DNA of 60,840 nt from Clostridium tagluense (lineage in GTDB: Bacteria > Bacillota > Clostridia > Clostridiales > Clostridiaceae). Every line of letters begins with the position of its first letter. Within the stretch, counting starts at the first letter, position 1. The notes beneath the pieces were generated by a model. It was given only the letters and a program-made list of their open reading frames with translations. It made no database searches and was not told the origin of the DNA. Made by a program: the position numbers and the translations under genes. Location of the stretch: NCBI RefSeq assembly GCF_003865095.1, contig NZ_BHYK01000026.1, forward strand, positions 1 to 60,840. Reading direction: 5' to 3'. Positions 16,923-27,193 of the stretch are shown here, piece by piece.

Positions 16923-18221
16923 ATGGAAATATTGTCTTTAGGTGAAAAAATAAAGCGAAAAAGAAAAGATCTTAATATGACATTAAAAGACCTTGCAGGA
17001 GATCGAATAACTCCAGGACAAATTAGTCTTGTTGAGTCTAGCAAATCTAATCCTAGCATGGATTTATTAGAATATTTAGCAAATGCACTAAGTACAACTG
17101 TGGAATATCTAATGGAGTCAGAAGAAACTCAAGCCGAAAAAATATGTTTGTATTATGAAAATATCGCTGAAGCGCTTATTTTAAATAGCGATTTAGTGCA
17201 AGCTGAGCAAAACATTGAAAAATCACTATATTATTCTGAAAAATACAAATTGGAATATAGAAAAGCAAGAAACTTATCCTTAAGAGGAGATATATACATG
17301 GCTAGGCAAGAAATTGCATTAGCTCAACAAGTTTTTCTTTCCTCAAATGTTATTTTCATCAAAAATAATTCTTATGAAGAGATAATTAAAACTTTTCTAA
17401 AACTTGGGAAAATAGCGCTTGAACTTAAGGGGTATCAGTCTGCTTCAAGCTATTTCCAACAAGCTGAAAAGGTTTTTGCAGACAACGAAATGGGAAATGA
17501 TTTTCTACTCGGTGAAATATACTACTATATAGGTTACACTTATTTTAAATTAGAAAATGTGGACAGCGCTATAAAATATTCATATTTAGCTCAAGAAAAG
17601 TTTAAGCAAATAGATAGTAAGAAAGAATATGCTAATTCACTTTTATTACTTGCGAATGAATATAATGAAAAAAGCGACATTAAAAATGCTATAAAATATT
17701 CAAAGGCTACTTTAAAAGTATTCTATGAAATTAATAATTTAAAATATATTTCTGAAATTGAGAATAATTTAGGCAGATTATTTTATGAGTTTGAAAACGT
17801 GGAACAATCTTTTATACACTTAAATAAAGCAAAAGAAATTAGAAAAAAAAGCAATGACTCAAAGTTAATAGACACATTAGCTAATATATGTGAAAATTAT
17901 ATTAAGCTTAAGGATGTAAATAAAGCCAAGGTAGCACTTGAGCAAATTTTAGAATATGTAGAAGAGGGCAATTATAAAGCATTACAACAATATTATTTAT
18001 TAAAATATAGAATTGATTTATTAGAAGGAAATATGAATGAAGCAGAAAACACTTTATTATTGGCACTAAATTTTGTAAGAGAGCAAGAGAAGGTAAAGGA
18101 AGCGGCTGAGATATATATAATGCTTGGAAAGTTCTATATTGATGGTGGAAGAGATAAGGATGCAGCTAAATATCTAAATGAAGGTGTTCAATTATTTAAC
18201 AAATTAGGAATAATTAAATAA
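16923..18221 (+). CDS. XRE-type DNA-binding protein with TPR repeats (RRNPP-like), first of a pair
   Basis: 432 aa from the ATG at 16923. An N-terminal Cro/CI helix-turn-helix (MEILSLGEKIKRKRKDLNMTLKDLAGDRITPGQISLVESSKSNPSMDLLEYLANAL, about 1-60) is followed by a long run of tetratricopeptide-like helical hairpins (about 80-430, e.g. ALILNSDLVQAEQNIEKSLYY and GEIYYYIGYTYFKLENVDSAI). This is the architecture of the RRNPP group (Rgg, Rap, NprR, PlcR, PrgX), in which TPRs bind a secreted peptide. No peptide-precursor ORF is evident beside it. The next gene is a diverged paralogue. Confidence 0.88.
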   Translation: MEILSLGEKIKRKRKDLNMTLKDLAGDRITPGQISLVESSKSNPSMDLLEYLANALSTTVEYLMESEETQAEKICLYYENIAEALILNSDLVQAEQNIEKSLYYSEKYKLEYRKARNLSLRGDIYMARQEIALAQQVFLSSNVIFIKNNSYEEIIKTFLKLGKIALELKGYQSASSYFQQAEKVFADNEMGNDFLLGEIYYYIGYTYFKLENVDSAIKYSYLAQEKFKQIDSKKEYANSLLLLANEYNEKSDIKNAIKYSKATLKVFYEINNLKYISEIENNLGRLFYEFENVEQSFIHLNKAKEIRKKSNDSKLIDTLANICENYIKLKDVNKAKVALEQILEYVEEGNYKALQQYYLLKYRIDLLEGNMNEAENTLLLALNFVREQEKVKEAAEIYIMLGKFYIDGGRDKDAAKYLNEGVQLFNKLGIIK

Positions 18222-18288
18222 ATTTAATGAAACTATTTTATGTTTTGTTTCATAGAATAGTTATTTAATCTGTAGATAGGTGATGAGG

Positions 18289-19566
18289 ATGGAGATATTA
18301 TCAACGGGAGAAAAGATAAAAAGAACTAGAATATATAAGGGGTATACATTAAGAGAGATGTGCGATGACAAAATTTCAGTATCTAAAATGAGTTGTATAG
18401 AAAACAACAAGGTTATGGCAGAACCTTGGATTTTAGAATTGATTAGCAAAAAATTAGACATAGATATTGCATATTTAAATGAAAATGTAAGGGAACAAGT
18501 GGATGAAAATATTAAGGCATTGAGAGAATGGGTAGAGAGTGGACAGGATTCTAAAAATGATGAGTTTGAAACTAAAGCATGCTACAATTTGGAATTTGCG
18601 CATAAGTATAATTACTATGAATTAGCTATTGAACTAGTACACATGTTGTTTAATTTTTACTTGGATAAAAGAGACTTTGAGAAGACTCAAGCAATTACTT
18701 CAGAGTATTACGATTTATATTTAAAAACAACTATAGAGGATAACCAGCTGACTTACTATATAGATATGGCAAGGCATTTATATATAAAAGAAGAATACCT
18801 TCAAGCATCTAGCTACTATTGTAATGTTAGGATAAGGTTAAGCGATAGTGAAATTCCTAATTATAAAAAATTAATTGTAGTCACTTATAATGAAGCGGCT
18901 TGTAATATTATGTTGAAAAATTATGAAAAGGCTTATGAAGTAGGAATAAAATTATTAGATTTGGTAGAGTATGTTGATACTGAATTTAAAGCAGCAGAAA
19001 TATATCATATGTTGGCTATGTTATCTATAAGAATGAAAAATGGTAAGTTTGGGGAATATGAAAAGAAGTCATATGAGTTATACAAAGATAAAGATTCTAG
19101 TAGGGCAACAGCTATTTACAATTATGGTTCTACAATGTTTGACTGTAATATGAAAGATAAAGGGATTGAATATGTAAATAAGGGACTCGCCTGCTATCCT
19201 AAGGATAATATGATAGGGCTTGTTAGCTTTATGCTTGATTGTGTTAATGAGCTCATTGAAAATGATGTATTGGAACTAGCAAAGACTATTTCTGATGAAG
19301 TTCTAAATTATGCAATAAATTTAGATGATATTAAATTTATTGAAAAAGCTTATTATTACAAAGCTATTATTCTTGATAGACAAGGACAGTCATCTAGTGC
19401 AGAGATGTATATGAATTTATCTTTAGATTCCCTATTGAAATTTGGTGGAAAGCAAGAGATATATATGCGCTACTTAGAAATGGGAAGTATGTACCATAAA
19501 CTTGATAGTGTAGCTGAGTCTATAAAGTATTTTAGTTTAGCCTTGCAATTAGAAAAAAAGATGTAG
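18289..19566 (+). CDS. XRE-type DNA-binding protein with TPR repeats, second of a pair
   Basis: 425 aa. The start at 18289 is chosen because AGGTG lies 6 nt upstream and the resulting MEILSTGEKIKRTR matches the start of its upstream neighbour (MEILSLGEKIKRKR). The helix-turn-helix (about 1-60, LREMCDDKISVSKMSCIENNKVMAEPWILELISKKL) is more diverged. TPR-like helices fill the rest, ending LEMGSMYHKLDSVAESIKYFSLALQLEKK. The pair probably arose by tandem duplication, and the C-terminal parts have diverged strongly, which suggests different ligands or targets. Confidence 0.87.
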   Translation: MEILSTGEKIKRTRIYKGYTLREMCDDKISVSKMSCIENNKVMAEPWILELISKKLDIDIAYLNENVREQVDENIKALREWVESGQDSKNDEFETKACYNLEFAHKYNYYELAIELVHMLFNFYLDKRDFEKTQAITSEYYDLYLKTTIEDNQLTYYIDMARHLYIKEEYLQASSYYCNVRIRLSDSEIPNYKKLIVVTYNEAACNIMLKNYEKAYEVGIKLLDLVEYVDTEFKAAEIYHMLAMLSIRMKNGKFGEYEKKSYELYKDKDSSRATAIYNYGSTMFDCNMKDKGIEYVNKGLACYPKDNMIGLVSFMLDCVNELIENDVLELAKTISDEVLNYAINLDDIKFIEKAYYYKAIILDRQGQSSSAEMYMNLSLDSLLKFGGKQEIYMRYLEMGSMYHKLDSVAESIKYFSLALQLEKKM

Positions 19567-19598
19567 ATTTAAGATTTTCTTAAGTCCCCATCTTTTTT
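19553..19598 (+). terminator. Terminator overlapping the 3' end of the second XRE-TPR gene
   Basis: AAAAAAAGATG (inside the last codons) pairs with CATCTTTTTTT. An inner TTAAG/CTTAA pair extends the structure. Confidence 0.7.
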
Positions 19599-19635
19599 TA
19601 TTTTAAATATCAGTATAAATTTACTGAAAAAAATT

Positions 19636-20364
19636 CTATTTATTTGAGGTTTCCCTATTTATTATAAATTCTTTAGCTTTAAGTTCTAAACTATCGTCAA
19701 GGGTTGTTAGTGCTACCTCATTATACTTATTGTTTAGTGCTAGTGTAAGTATCCTGTCCGCAAGTTCCGGATTTTTAGATAAAAGGGAGCCATGAAAATA
19801 AGTACAATAGGTGTTTTTATAAACGCAGCCCTCATAACCATCTTCTCCGTTGTTACCATATCCTACTAGAACTTTGCCAAGTGGTTTTAAGTCATTAATA
19901 TAAGTTCTTCCAGAATGATTTTCAAAACCTACATAGGTTTCATCAAAAGCCTCATTATGAATAACTGTGTTTCCTATAAAACGCTTATCTCCGCCTTCGG
20001 TATAAATATCTAAAATACCAAGACCATTAAGCTTTTCGCCGTCTGGAGTAGTATAATATTTCCCAAGCAATTGATATCCTCCACAAATGGCTAAAAAAAC
20101 TTTTCCACTTTGTATATAGTCATCAATAGCAGATTTTTTAAATTCTATTAAGTCTGGGGAAACTATGGCTTGCTCATAATCTTGTCCTCCGCCAAAAAAT
20201 ACAATATCATAATCCTCTGCATTAAAAATATCGCCCATTGATATATTAACAATATTTATTTTTATAGCTCTCTTTTCTGCTCTGTGCTTCAATATTAAAA
20301 TGTTTCCTACATCCCCATATACATTTAATAAATCAGGATATAAGTGACAAATATTAATTTCCAT
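19636..20364 (-). CDS. gatD: Lipid II isoglutaminyl synthase, glutamine amidotransferase subunit
   Basis: 242 aa from the ATG at 20364 (GAAGGTG upstream; an in-frame GTG at 20373 is inside that site). A class I glutaminase domain of the CobB/CobQ type has nucleophile Cys94 in AICGGYQLLG and a His at 191 in YFHGSLL, matching the Cys94/His189 pair known in S. aureus GatD. It frees ammonia from glutamine for MurT, which amidates the D-glutamate of lipid II in the peptidoglycan stem. It lies 47 nt downstream of murT on the same strand. Confidence 0.93.
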   Translation of the reverse strand: MEINICHLYPDLLNVYGDVGNILILKHRAEKRAIKINIVNISMGDIFNAEDYDIVFFGGGQDYEQAIVSPDLIEFKKSAIDDYIQSGKVFLAICGGYQLLGKYYTTPDGEKLNGLGILDIYTEGGDKRFIGNTVIHNEAFDETYVGFENHSGRTYINDLKPLGKVLVGYGNNGEDGYEGCVYKNTYCTYFHGSLLSKNPELADRILTLALNNKYNEVALTTLDDSLELKAKEFIINRETSNK

Positions 20365-20411
20365 ATTATTCACCTTCTATTTGAATTTTTAAATCTTTGA
20401 ATTTTGATATA

Positions 20412-21770
20412 TTACCAAATTTTATCTATGTAGCCTTTAGCGTATAAAAATTTTCTTAGGTCTATCATGGCGGTATAGGTAGCTAGTATATAAACTATTT
20501 CGCCATCACAAGATTTAATTTGATTTAGCAGGTCTTCATCATGGTTGCATAAGAGGAAGGAGTCTGCCTCAAAACCTGCAACTTTAAGTCTAATTGCCAT
20601 ATCGTACAGGCGTATTCCAGATATCATAATTTTGTTAATATTAAGTGAAGTTAAACGTTCAAAATTAACATCCCAAATCCAAGAAACATCTTTTCCATCT
20701 GCATAATTGTCATTTAGTAAAAGAGCTAAATTTATTTTTCGTGTGTCCAAATTAATAGTATTTACAGCTTCATCATAGCCTGCAGGATTTTTAACCAATA
20801 TTATTTTAACTTCTTTCCCCTCAATCGTTAATGTTTCTTGTCTACCAAAGCTACTGGCTACAGTTTTAAGAGAATGCTCTATAATTTTATCCGGAATGCC
20901 TAGTACCTTAGCTACAGAATATGCACATAGGGCATTATAAATATTATAAGTACCTGGCTGGTTTATATAATATTCATTATTATTTATATGAACAGTAGAA
21001 CCACTGGTGGAAAGTTCAAGAATTTTATTTATGGAATATGTAAGTGCTGGCCTTTTATATCCGCATTTGCTGCAATAGAAATCACCTAGATGGTTATAGG
21101 TAATAAAGTTATATTCATAAGGAGCCTTGCAGATTGTGCAAAACTTAGCGTCTGCATTTATATCTACAATTTTATTTTCATTAACCTTAGTAGCAAAACC
21201 ATAGTATTCTATAGGATTTTTAAGGTTTAAATTTCCAAGTAGCGATTCATCTCCATTAAGAATAAGGGTGGAACTGGTCGTTTTTTCTACGCCCTCCAGA
21301 ATCTTCTTAAGAGTTGTATAGACTTCCCCATATCTGTCTAGTTGATCTCTAAATAGATTTGTAATAGTAATGATACTTGGAGAGATATAATCAGTTACAA
21401 ATTTAACATTGGCTTCATCTACTTCTATAACAGCAATTTTTTTCTCAGAAGATTTTTTAAAAGAGAAATTGGAGATAAAACAAGCAACTATTCCTGTATA
21501 CATATTTGCACCAGTGTTGTTAGTAATTACTAGTCTGTTGCTATCTTTTATAATGCTGTAAATCATGCTTGTGGTGGTGGTTTTTCCATTTGTACCCGTT
21601 ACAAGAATAACCTCATAATCCGCCGCTATGGTTTTCAAAATATGAGGATCAAGCTTTAAGGCGATTTTTCCTGGGAAATTTGTGCCACCTTTAAATAAAA
21701 CCTTTGATAATTTCATAATAAATTTTGAAGCGAGTATACTGACCAATGACTGAATTTTAATTTCCAACAC
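20412..21770 (-). CDS. murT: Lipid II isoglutaminyl synthase, Mur ligase-like subunit
   Basis: 452 aa. A Mur ligase central domain has the ATP loop VTGTNGKTTTTSM. An inserted zinc ribbon has four cysteines (CTICKAPYE and FYCSKCGYKRP), which is diagnostic for MurT, and a DUF1727 C-terminal domain follows. It works as a heterodimer with GatD to convert the alpha-carboxyl of D-Glu in lipid II to the amide, which supports cross-linking and lysozyme resistance. The start is GTG at 21770 or TTG at 21767, just after AAAGGA; the next ATG would remove conserved N-terminal helix residues. Confidence 0.93.
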   Translation of the reverse strand: MLEIKIQSLVSILASKFIMKLSKVLFKGGTNFPGKIALKLDPHILKTIAADYEVILVTGTNGKTTTTSMIYSIIKDSNRLVITNNTGANMYTGIVACFISNFSFKKSSEKKIAVIEVDEANVKFVTDYISPSIITITNLFRDQLDRYGEVYTTLKKILEGVEKTTSSTLILNGDESLLGNLNLKNPIEYYGFATKVNENKIVDINADAKFCTICKAPYEYNFITYNHLGDFYCSKCGYKRPALTYSINKILELSTSGSTVHINNNEYYINQPGTYNIYNALCAYSVAKVLGIPDKIIEHSLKTVASSFGRQETLTIEGKEVKIILVKNPAGYDEAVNTINLDTRKINLALLLNDNYADGKDVSWIWDVNFERLTSLNINKIMISGIRLYDMAIRLKVAGFEADSFLLCNHDEDLLNQIKSCDGEIVYILATYTAMIDLRKFLYAKGYIDKIW

Positions 21771-21837
21771 ATCCTTTAATTGTACTTATTGACTTAAGCG
21801 TTATTTATTTGTAATTATTCCATTATAGATTACTGAA

Positions 21838-23025
21838 TTAGTTATTATTATTGACATTAATATAGGAAAATTCATCACTTATTTTAAAGCCAGAATTTGG
21901 TGAGAGTTTGTTTAAGTTACTTAGTAAGTTTAGTTTAGCATCACCGGAAAGTGGCGTCGGGCAATAGTCATTTTTATAATCCACGGAAGATATACTACAA
22001 GGGATAACCCTTACACCTATAGCTGTTAAATTGTTACTCGTGAACTTTAAATTACTTTGAAAAATAAAGGTTCTCTTATCACTAGGGTTAGAGTTGCCAC
22101 CAAAGCAAAAATTCCCCAAGCTATATGCAATAATTCTATTCTTATATTGTTCAATGCCTTGAATTACATGGGGGTGATGTCCCAGGATTATATCTGCTCC
22201 GTTATCAATAGCAAAGCGAGCAAGTGTTTTTTGTGCATCTATTGGATAATACTCTTTTTCGTTTCCCCAGTGAAAGTTTATAACTATAACTGAGTTAGTC
22301 TTTTTTAATTCAAGAATATCTTGCTTTAATTTATCAAGGAAACTTTGGTCTGTGGACCAACCTCTGTAACCTAAAAAGCCAAAGGGCTGCTCTTTTATTT
22401 TGGTTATCCATTTGGCTTTTTCTCCAAAAAAGTTAACCTTTTCTTTTTCAAGGGCAAGTTTTGTATCTTGAAATCCCTTTTCTTTATAATCATAAATATG
22501 GTTGTTAGAGAGATTCACGCCTTCAATAGAACCTAGAGTTAAACTTTTAGCAAAATCACTGGTGGCCTTGAAATTATATTGCTTTTCTTCTTTATCATTT
22601 GAGTCTGTAAAGGTTGTTTCTAAATTAGCAATGGTAACATCGTCGCGACTAAAAATACTATGTACATTTTTAAAATAATAGGAAAAATCCTTGTTGGAAT
22701 TCGTTACCATAGCCGGAAGACTAGTAGCATAATCAAATTTACTATCAGTTCCTATAGTACAGTCTCCAACAGCAGAGAGGAGTACTTCAGTATTTTTCTC
22801 TACTGTGGTTGCTTTCGCAGTTTCATTATTAGAAGTATCTTTATCACTAGGCTTGTTTTTTTCCTCCTTAGAAGTAGCATGGCTCCAATTAAACTTCTTC
22901 AAAGAAAAAGAAACAGTTTTAACCACAACTGTGGTTAAAATTACAGAAACAAATAGTAATAAAGATATATTTCTTATTGCCTTTTTTTTGTTTAATTTTC
23001 TCTTGCGTGATTTTTTCAAAAACAC
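21838..23025 (-). CDS. CapA/PgsA-family metallophosphatase-like membrane protein
   Basis: 395 aa. A very basic N-terminus and one transmembrane segment (about 18-42) are followed by a Ser/Lys/Thr linker and a CapA-type domain (about 82-395). Visible signatures are LLSAVGDCTIGTD, IANLETTFT, NLSNNHIYDY, INFHWGNEKEYYP, GHHPHVIQG and YSLGNFCFG. Relatives take part in poly-gamma-glutamate capsule synthesis or act on the wall. No pgsB or pgsC is beside it, so a capsule role is not supported. It is co-directional with murT/gatD, 67 nt upstream. The start is GTG (23025) or TTG (23019) after GGGGGTG. Confidence 0.85.
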   Translation of the reverse strand: MFLKKSRKRKLNKKKAIRNISLLLFVSVILTTVVVKTVSFSLKKFNWSHATSKEEKNKPSDKDTSNNETAKATTVEKNTEVLLSAVGDCTIGTDSKFDYATSLPAMVTNSNKDFSYYFKNVHSIFSRDDVTIANLETTFTDSNDKEEKQYNFKATSDFAKSLTLGSIEGVNLSNNHIYDYKEKGFQDTKLALEKEKVNFFGEKAKWITKIKEQPFGFLGYRGWSTDQSFLDKLKQDILELKKTNSVIVINFHWGNEKEYYPIDAQKTLARFAIDNGADIILGHHPHVIQGIEQYKNRIIAYSLGNFCFGGNSNPSDKRTFIFQSNLKFTSNNLTAIGVRVIPCSISSVDYKNDYCPTPLSGDAKLNLLSNLNKLSPNSGFKISDEFSYINVNNNN

Positions 23026-23267
23026 ACCCCCATTTTATATAAGTGCACTCTGCTTTACAATAAATAAGTCTACATTCAAGTCAATATAATTTTATAACAT
23101 TATTGTATATTTGTCTAACTTATTAATGTAACCTTTTATTAAATACTCTAGCTTTTTACTTATTCATTTGTTAGAATATTACTATAGTGTATATTTAAAG
23201 AAAATTTAATTATAAAGGATCTTAGTAATATATTAAAATCCTGCCAAATTTATAAAGAGGTGGAGTT

Positions 23268-24971
23268 ATGGTGAAAATAGATAAACTAAAGTCTTTATTA
23301 TGCAGCAGTAAACTAAAAGAGTTAGGAGTTAAAAAAATAGCTCTTTATTTAGTTGTTTTATGTGTTACGGCTATAAGCATTATATTTATAACTATAACAC
23401 ATAAAAGGTTAGCGTTAAGTAAATTAGTTACAGAGGCCGAAACCCATTTTTTCGAACAGGAATATGATTTGGCTAGGGGGAAATATATTGAACTTGCAAA
23501 AAAAGATGTGAGGTCACCAAAATGGAATATTAAAATAGCTGAGATTTATTCTGTTAAAAATGATTTTAAGAACTCATTAAAATATATTGATATCTCAAAG
23601 AAATATAAATCAATTGATGGTGAGAGCTATAATTCCATTATTTTTACGGAATTTATAAATGGAGAATATGGTGCGGCACGAAAAGATGGGGAGCTTGCAT
23701 TAAGTAAATACCCTAAAGACAAAAATTTAATAAAAACTATGTTTACTGTTTACATGGGAAATAAGAAGATCCAGATTGCAAATGAACTTATGGCAAGATA
23801 TCCTGTGGATACAAAGTCTTCCTACGATACCGCAGAATACTCTAGAATGTTAATGCTTTTGGGGAAATGGGAAGAAGGCTATATTCAATTAAAAAATGCA
23901 TGGAAATTAAATAAAGAGGAATGCAAGATATATGATGTTTTAGCCCAAGTAGCATTATATAATAAGGATTCTCTGTTGCAAAATATAACTGCTCTTTCAA
24001 AAAAGTACCCTAATGATCTATCATATAAAATGTGGTTAGCTAAGATATATTCCCTTAGCGTAGATACTGTGGATGAAGCAAATAAATTAATTAGTGAACT
24101 CTCTAGTAAAAATGTAGGCAGTATGCAAATCGAATTAATAAAAGCTAATGTGTACAAAAATATGAATGAGCTAGAAAAGTCTGATAAATTAATGCAAAAT
24201 GTAATTTCGAAGCATCCAGATGATTACGGAGCCTATCATAGTGCAGGCTTTTATTATCTTTACAAGAAAGATTACAAAAAGGCTAAAGAATACTGTAATA
24301 AATCTATTCAGCTTAATCGCGAATACCCAGATAACTATGGGTTTTTAATGCCAGAAATATTGAAAGAAGAGTCCGCAAAACTCGCAGTGGAGCCTTATTT
24401 TCGAACCGCATTAACTAAAGAGCCTTATAATTATAATATAATGCTTAATCTAGCAAACTATTATTGGTACAAGACTGGTAATAGTGTAAAAGCCCTAGAA
24501 TATTTTAATTTAGCATCAATTATAAAACCACAGGATGCAGAGATAAAATACAATATGGCACTAATAAAGCTGACTGAAGGAAAACTGGAGGATGCTATAA
24601 AAATCTTAAAAATATGTAGTAAATTAAATGAAGTAGTGCCTAAGTATCATAGAACCTTAGCAACTATATACATGACTAAAAATAAGGCAGTGGAAGCAAA
24701 AGCGGAAATTGATAGTGCATCTCAAGGAGATGAAAAAGATATTTTGACTTTAAATAATGCTGGATGTTATTATATCACTTTTCAGCAGGATTTAGAAAAA
24801 GGCTTTTACAATATAAGCAAAGCCTATAAGGGTTTAAATGACTCTTATGATGATTACACTAAAAAAATCATTGTTGAAAATTATGATAAGGCTCACAAAC
24901 TTAAAGAAAGTTATGTTAAGGGCAAAGATAATCAAGAATTAAAGATTCCTGAGTTTGCACTATTTTATTAA
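23268..24971 (+). CDS. Membrane-anchored TPR protein
   Basis: 567 aa. A basic N-terminal stretch and one transmembrane segment (about 24-45, IALYLVVLCVTAISIIFITI) are followed by a chain of tetratricopeptide repeats over nearly the whole remaining length (e.g. HFFEQEYDLARGKYIELAKKD and YNMALIKLTEGKLEDAIKILK). There is no catalytic motif. TPR scaffolds bind partner proteins; here probably on the outer face of the membrane, given the positive N-terminus. It is divergent from the CapA-like gene. AGAGGTGGAG precedes the ATG. The function is unknown. Confidence 0.8.
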   Translation: MVKIDKLKSLLCSSKLKELGVKKIALYLVVLCVTAISIIFITITHKRLALSKLVTEAETHFFEQEYDLARGKYIELAKKDVRSPKWNIKIAEIYSVKNDFKNSLKYIDISKKYKSIDGESYNSIIFTEFINGEYGAARKDGELALSKYPKDKNLIKTMFTVYMGNKKIQIANELMARYPVDTKSSYDTAEYSRMLMLLGKWEEGYIQLKNAWKLNKEECKIYDVLAQVALYNKDSLLQNITALSKKYPNDLSYKMWLAKIYSLSVDTVDEANKLISELSSKNVGSMQIELIKANVYKNMNELEKSDKLMQNVISKHPDDYGAYHSAGFYYLYKKDYKKAKEYCNKSIQLNREYPDNYGFLMPEILKEESAKLAVEPYFRTALTKEPYNYNIMLNLANYYWYKTGNSVKALEYFNLASIIKPQDAEIKYNMALIKLTEGKLEDAIKILKICSKLNEVVPKYHRTLATIYMTKNKAVEAKAEIDSASQGDEKDILTLNNAGCYYITFQQDLEKGFYNISKAYKGLNDSYDDYTKKIIVENYDKAHKLKESYVKGKDNQELKIPEFALFY

Positions 24972-25037
24972 ACTATAACATATAATTTATGAAAAAAATT
25001 TACTATGGTGTGGAATTAAATATCATCTAGGGTGAAG

Positions 25038-25080
25038 TATATATTAAATCAAACTTATTTGATTTAATATATATTTTTTT
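25038..25080 (+). terminator. AT-rich perfect-stem terminator
   Basis: TATATATTAAATCAAA and TTTGATTTAATATATA are exact complements (16 bp) with a 4-nt loop, followed by TTTTTT. Confidence 0.85.
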
Positions 25081-25452
25081 ATTGCGTGATTTTTAAAAAC
25101 TAATATCATTCATTTTGATAAAGATTAAATAATGCATTTACTCTAGAAAATAACCTAGAAGCAGCAGAATGAAAGTGGATATATTTGGAATTAAAATTTT
25201 TATATGTACTTGGAGGTAGCTTATAGCCACAATAAGGGTACTATATTTAGAATGTATATTAGTGCATCATAGAACATAAAAAGAATATGCTATAATAGCA
25301 ATAATTCAGCATAATGAAGGAACATATTCATAAAAACACTAAATTAATATTTTTATAATTTTTTTCTTGCATTTTTATTAAAATGTTGTAATATATTAGT
25401 ATAATAACTAAAATTAATAAGCGTGTAAATATAGTAACTGGGGGGTAATATT
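25081..25452 (+). other. AT-rich intergenic region upstream of pckA
   Basis: No gene or structured RNA is recognised. A TATAAT lies at 25400-25405 about 50 nt before the start, with no good -35. The ribosome binding site CTGGGGGG is at about 25439-25446. One minus-strand open frame here is just hydrophobic low-complexity sequence. Confidence 0.4.
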
Positions 25453-27030
25453 GTGGATTGTTTAGAAAACTTAGATTATTTAAACATAGCAACATCAAAA
25501 AAAATATATAGGAATTTGCCGGTATCTGACTTAGTAAGGTTTGCATTACTAAGAGAAGAAGGTACTCTAACAGAAAGTGGTGCATTAGCTGTAAAAACAG
25601 GAAAGTATACAGGAAGATCACCTAAAGATAGATTTATAGTTTCACAAGAAAGTGTTGTGAAATTAATAAATTGGGGAGAGGTAAATTTACCTATAGAAGA
25701 AAACGTTTTTGATGAGCTGTATAAGCAGGTTTGTAAATATTTAAGCGATAAAGAATTATTTGTGTTTGATGGTTACGTAGGTGCTATGGAAGAATATAAA
25801 CTACCTATTAGAGTGGTAAATGAGCTTGCCTCAGAGGCATTGCTCTCTAATCAACTATTTAGAAGACCAGATAAAGCAATGCTTGAGCATCACAAGGCTG
25901 AATTCACAGTTATTGCAGCACCTGGATTTAAGGCAAAAGGAGCAATTGACGGAATAAACTCAGAAGCTTTTATTATAGTTAATTTTGATAAGAAAATTGT
26001 GTTAATTGGTGGAACACAATATGCAGGAGAAATTAAAAAATCTATTTTTTCAATAATGAATTTTTTATTGCCACTAAGAGGTGTATTCCCAATGCATTGT
26101 TCTGCAAATATTGGTAAAGATGGCGAGACAGCAGTATTTTTTGGCTTGTCTGGTACAGGAAAAACTACATTGTCAGCAGATCCAGAAAGAAAGCTTATTG
26201 GCGATGATGAACATGGTTGGTGTGATAGTGGAGTTTTTAATTTTGAAGGAGGATGCTACGCTAAAACTATAAAACTAGATAAAGATAAAGAAAGTGAAAT
26301 TTACTCCGCATTAAAATTTGGTGCCTTGCTTGAAAATGTTGTACTTGATGATGATAAGATGCCAAATTATGATGATGGTACCTTAACAGAGAATACTCGG
26401 GGGGCATATCCACTTGAATACATCCCAAATGCAGAATTAAGTGGAATTGGTGGACATCCAAGTACCATAATATTTTTAACAGCAGATGCGTTTGGAGTTA
26501 TTCCACCAATTTCAAAGCTTTCGAAAGAAGCTGCTATGTATCATTTCATCTCAGGATACACAAGTAAGCTTGCAGGTACAGAACGAGGAATTACAAAACC
26601 AAAAGCCACTTTTTCATCTTGCTTTGGAGAACCGTTTATGCTAATGAAACCATCAGTTTATGCAAAGCTTTTAGGTGAGAGAATAGATAAACATGATACT
26701 GAGGTATTTTTAATAAACACAGGTTGGAGTGGTGGAGGATATGGTGTAGGCTCTAGAATGAAACTTTCTTATACAAGAGCCATGGTAAAAGCGGCTCTTG
26801 AAGGCAAGCTTAAGGAAATAGAATATACACAGCATCCAATATTTAAAATAGCCGTGCCCATTGCTGTGCCAAATGTTCCGTCAGAAATACTAAATCCAGA
26901 AAATACATGGGTAGATAAAAAGGAGTATAAGTTAAAAGCTAGTGAGCTCGCTTCTAAATTTACGCTTAACTTCAGTAAATTTAAAGGAGTTCCAGAAAGT
27001 ATAAGAGAAGCTGGTCCTATAAGTATATAA
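25453..27030 (+). CDS. pckA: Phosphoenolpyruvate carboxykinase (ATP)
   Basis: 525 aa starting at GTG (25453) after GGGGGG. It catalyses oxaloacetate + ATP to PEP + CO2 + ADP, and in anaerobes often runs toward oxaloacetate. Signatures of the ATP class: [13 protein letters not shown], the P-loop [13 protein letters not shown], the metal-binding [28 protein letters not shown] and a C-terminal [21 protein letters not shown]. Full length for the family. Monocistronic, flanked by terminators on both sides. Confidence 0.97.
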   Translation: MDCLENLDYLNIATSKKIYRNLPVSDLVRFALLREEGTLTESGALAVKTGKYTGRSPKDRFIVSQESVVKLINWGEVNLPIEENVFDELYKQVCKYLSDKELFVFDGYVGAMEEYKLPIRVVNELASEALLSNQLFRRPDKAMLEHHKAEFTVIAAPGFKAKGAIDGINSEAFIIVNFDKKIVLIGGTQYAGEIKKSIFSIMNFLLPLRGVFPMHCSANIGKDGETAVFFGLSGTGKTTLSADPERKLIGDDEHGWCDSGVFNFEGGCYAKTIKLDKDKESEIYSALKFGALLENVVLDDDKMPNYDDGTLTENTRGAYPLEYIPNAELSGIGGHPSTIIFLTADAFGVIPPISKLSKEAAMYHFISGYTSKLAGTERGITKPKATFSSCFGEPFMLMKPSVYAKLLGERIDKHDTEVFLINTGWSGGGYGVGSRMKLSYTRAMVKAALEGKLKEIEYTQHPIFKIAVPIAVPNVPSEILNPENTWVDKKEYKLKASELASKFTLNFSKFKGVPESIREAGPISI

Positions 27031-27033
27031 TAC

Positions 27034-27078
27034 AAAACCCCAACGGCTAAAAAGCTTTAAAATCCGTTGGGATTTTTT
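27034..27078 (+). terminator. Terminator after pckA
   Basis: CCCAACGG (27039-27046) pairs with CCGTTGGG (27064-27071), extended by A/T pairs, then ATTTTTT. Confidence 0.88.
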
Positions 27079-27193
27079 ATGTAAATTTTGCTATAAATAT
27101 GATATACTCATTAAATAAATGTGAATCTACTGTAGCGTAGATAACAATTTATAAATTATTCTTATTAACAATAAGAACACTTAAGGAGGAATT

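Noticed and set aside
25328-25621. 97-aa hydrophobic minus-strand frame upstream of and into pckA
   Set aside because: It overlaps the start of pckA, lacks a start signal and consists of Leu/Ile/Phe-rich sequence expected from AT-rich DNA.
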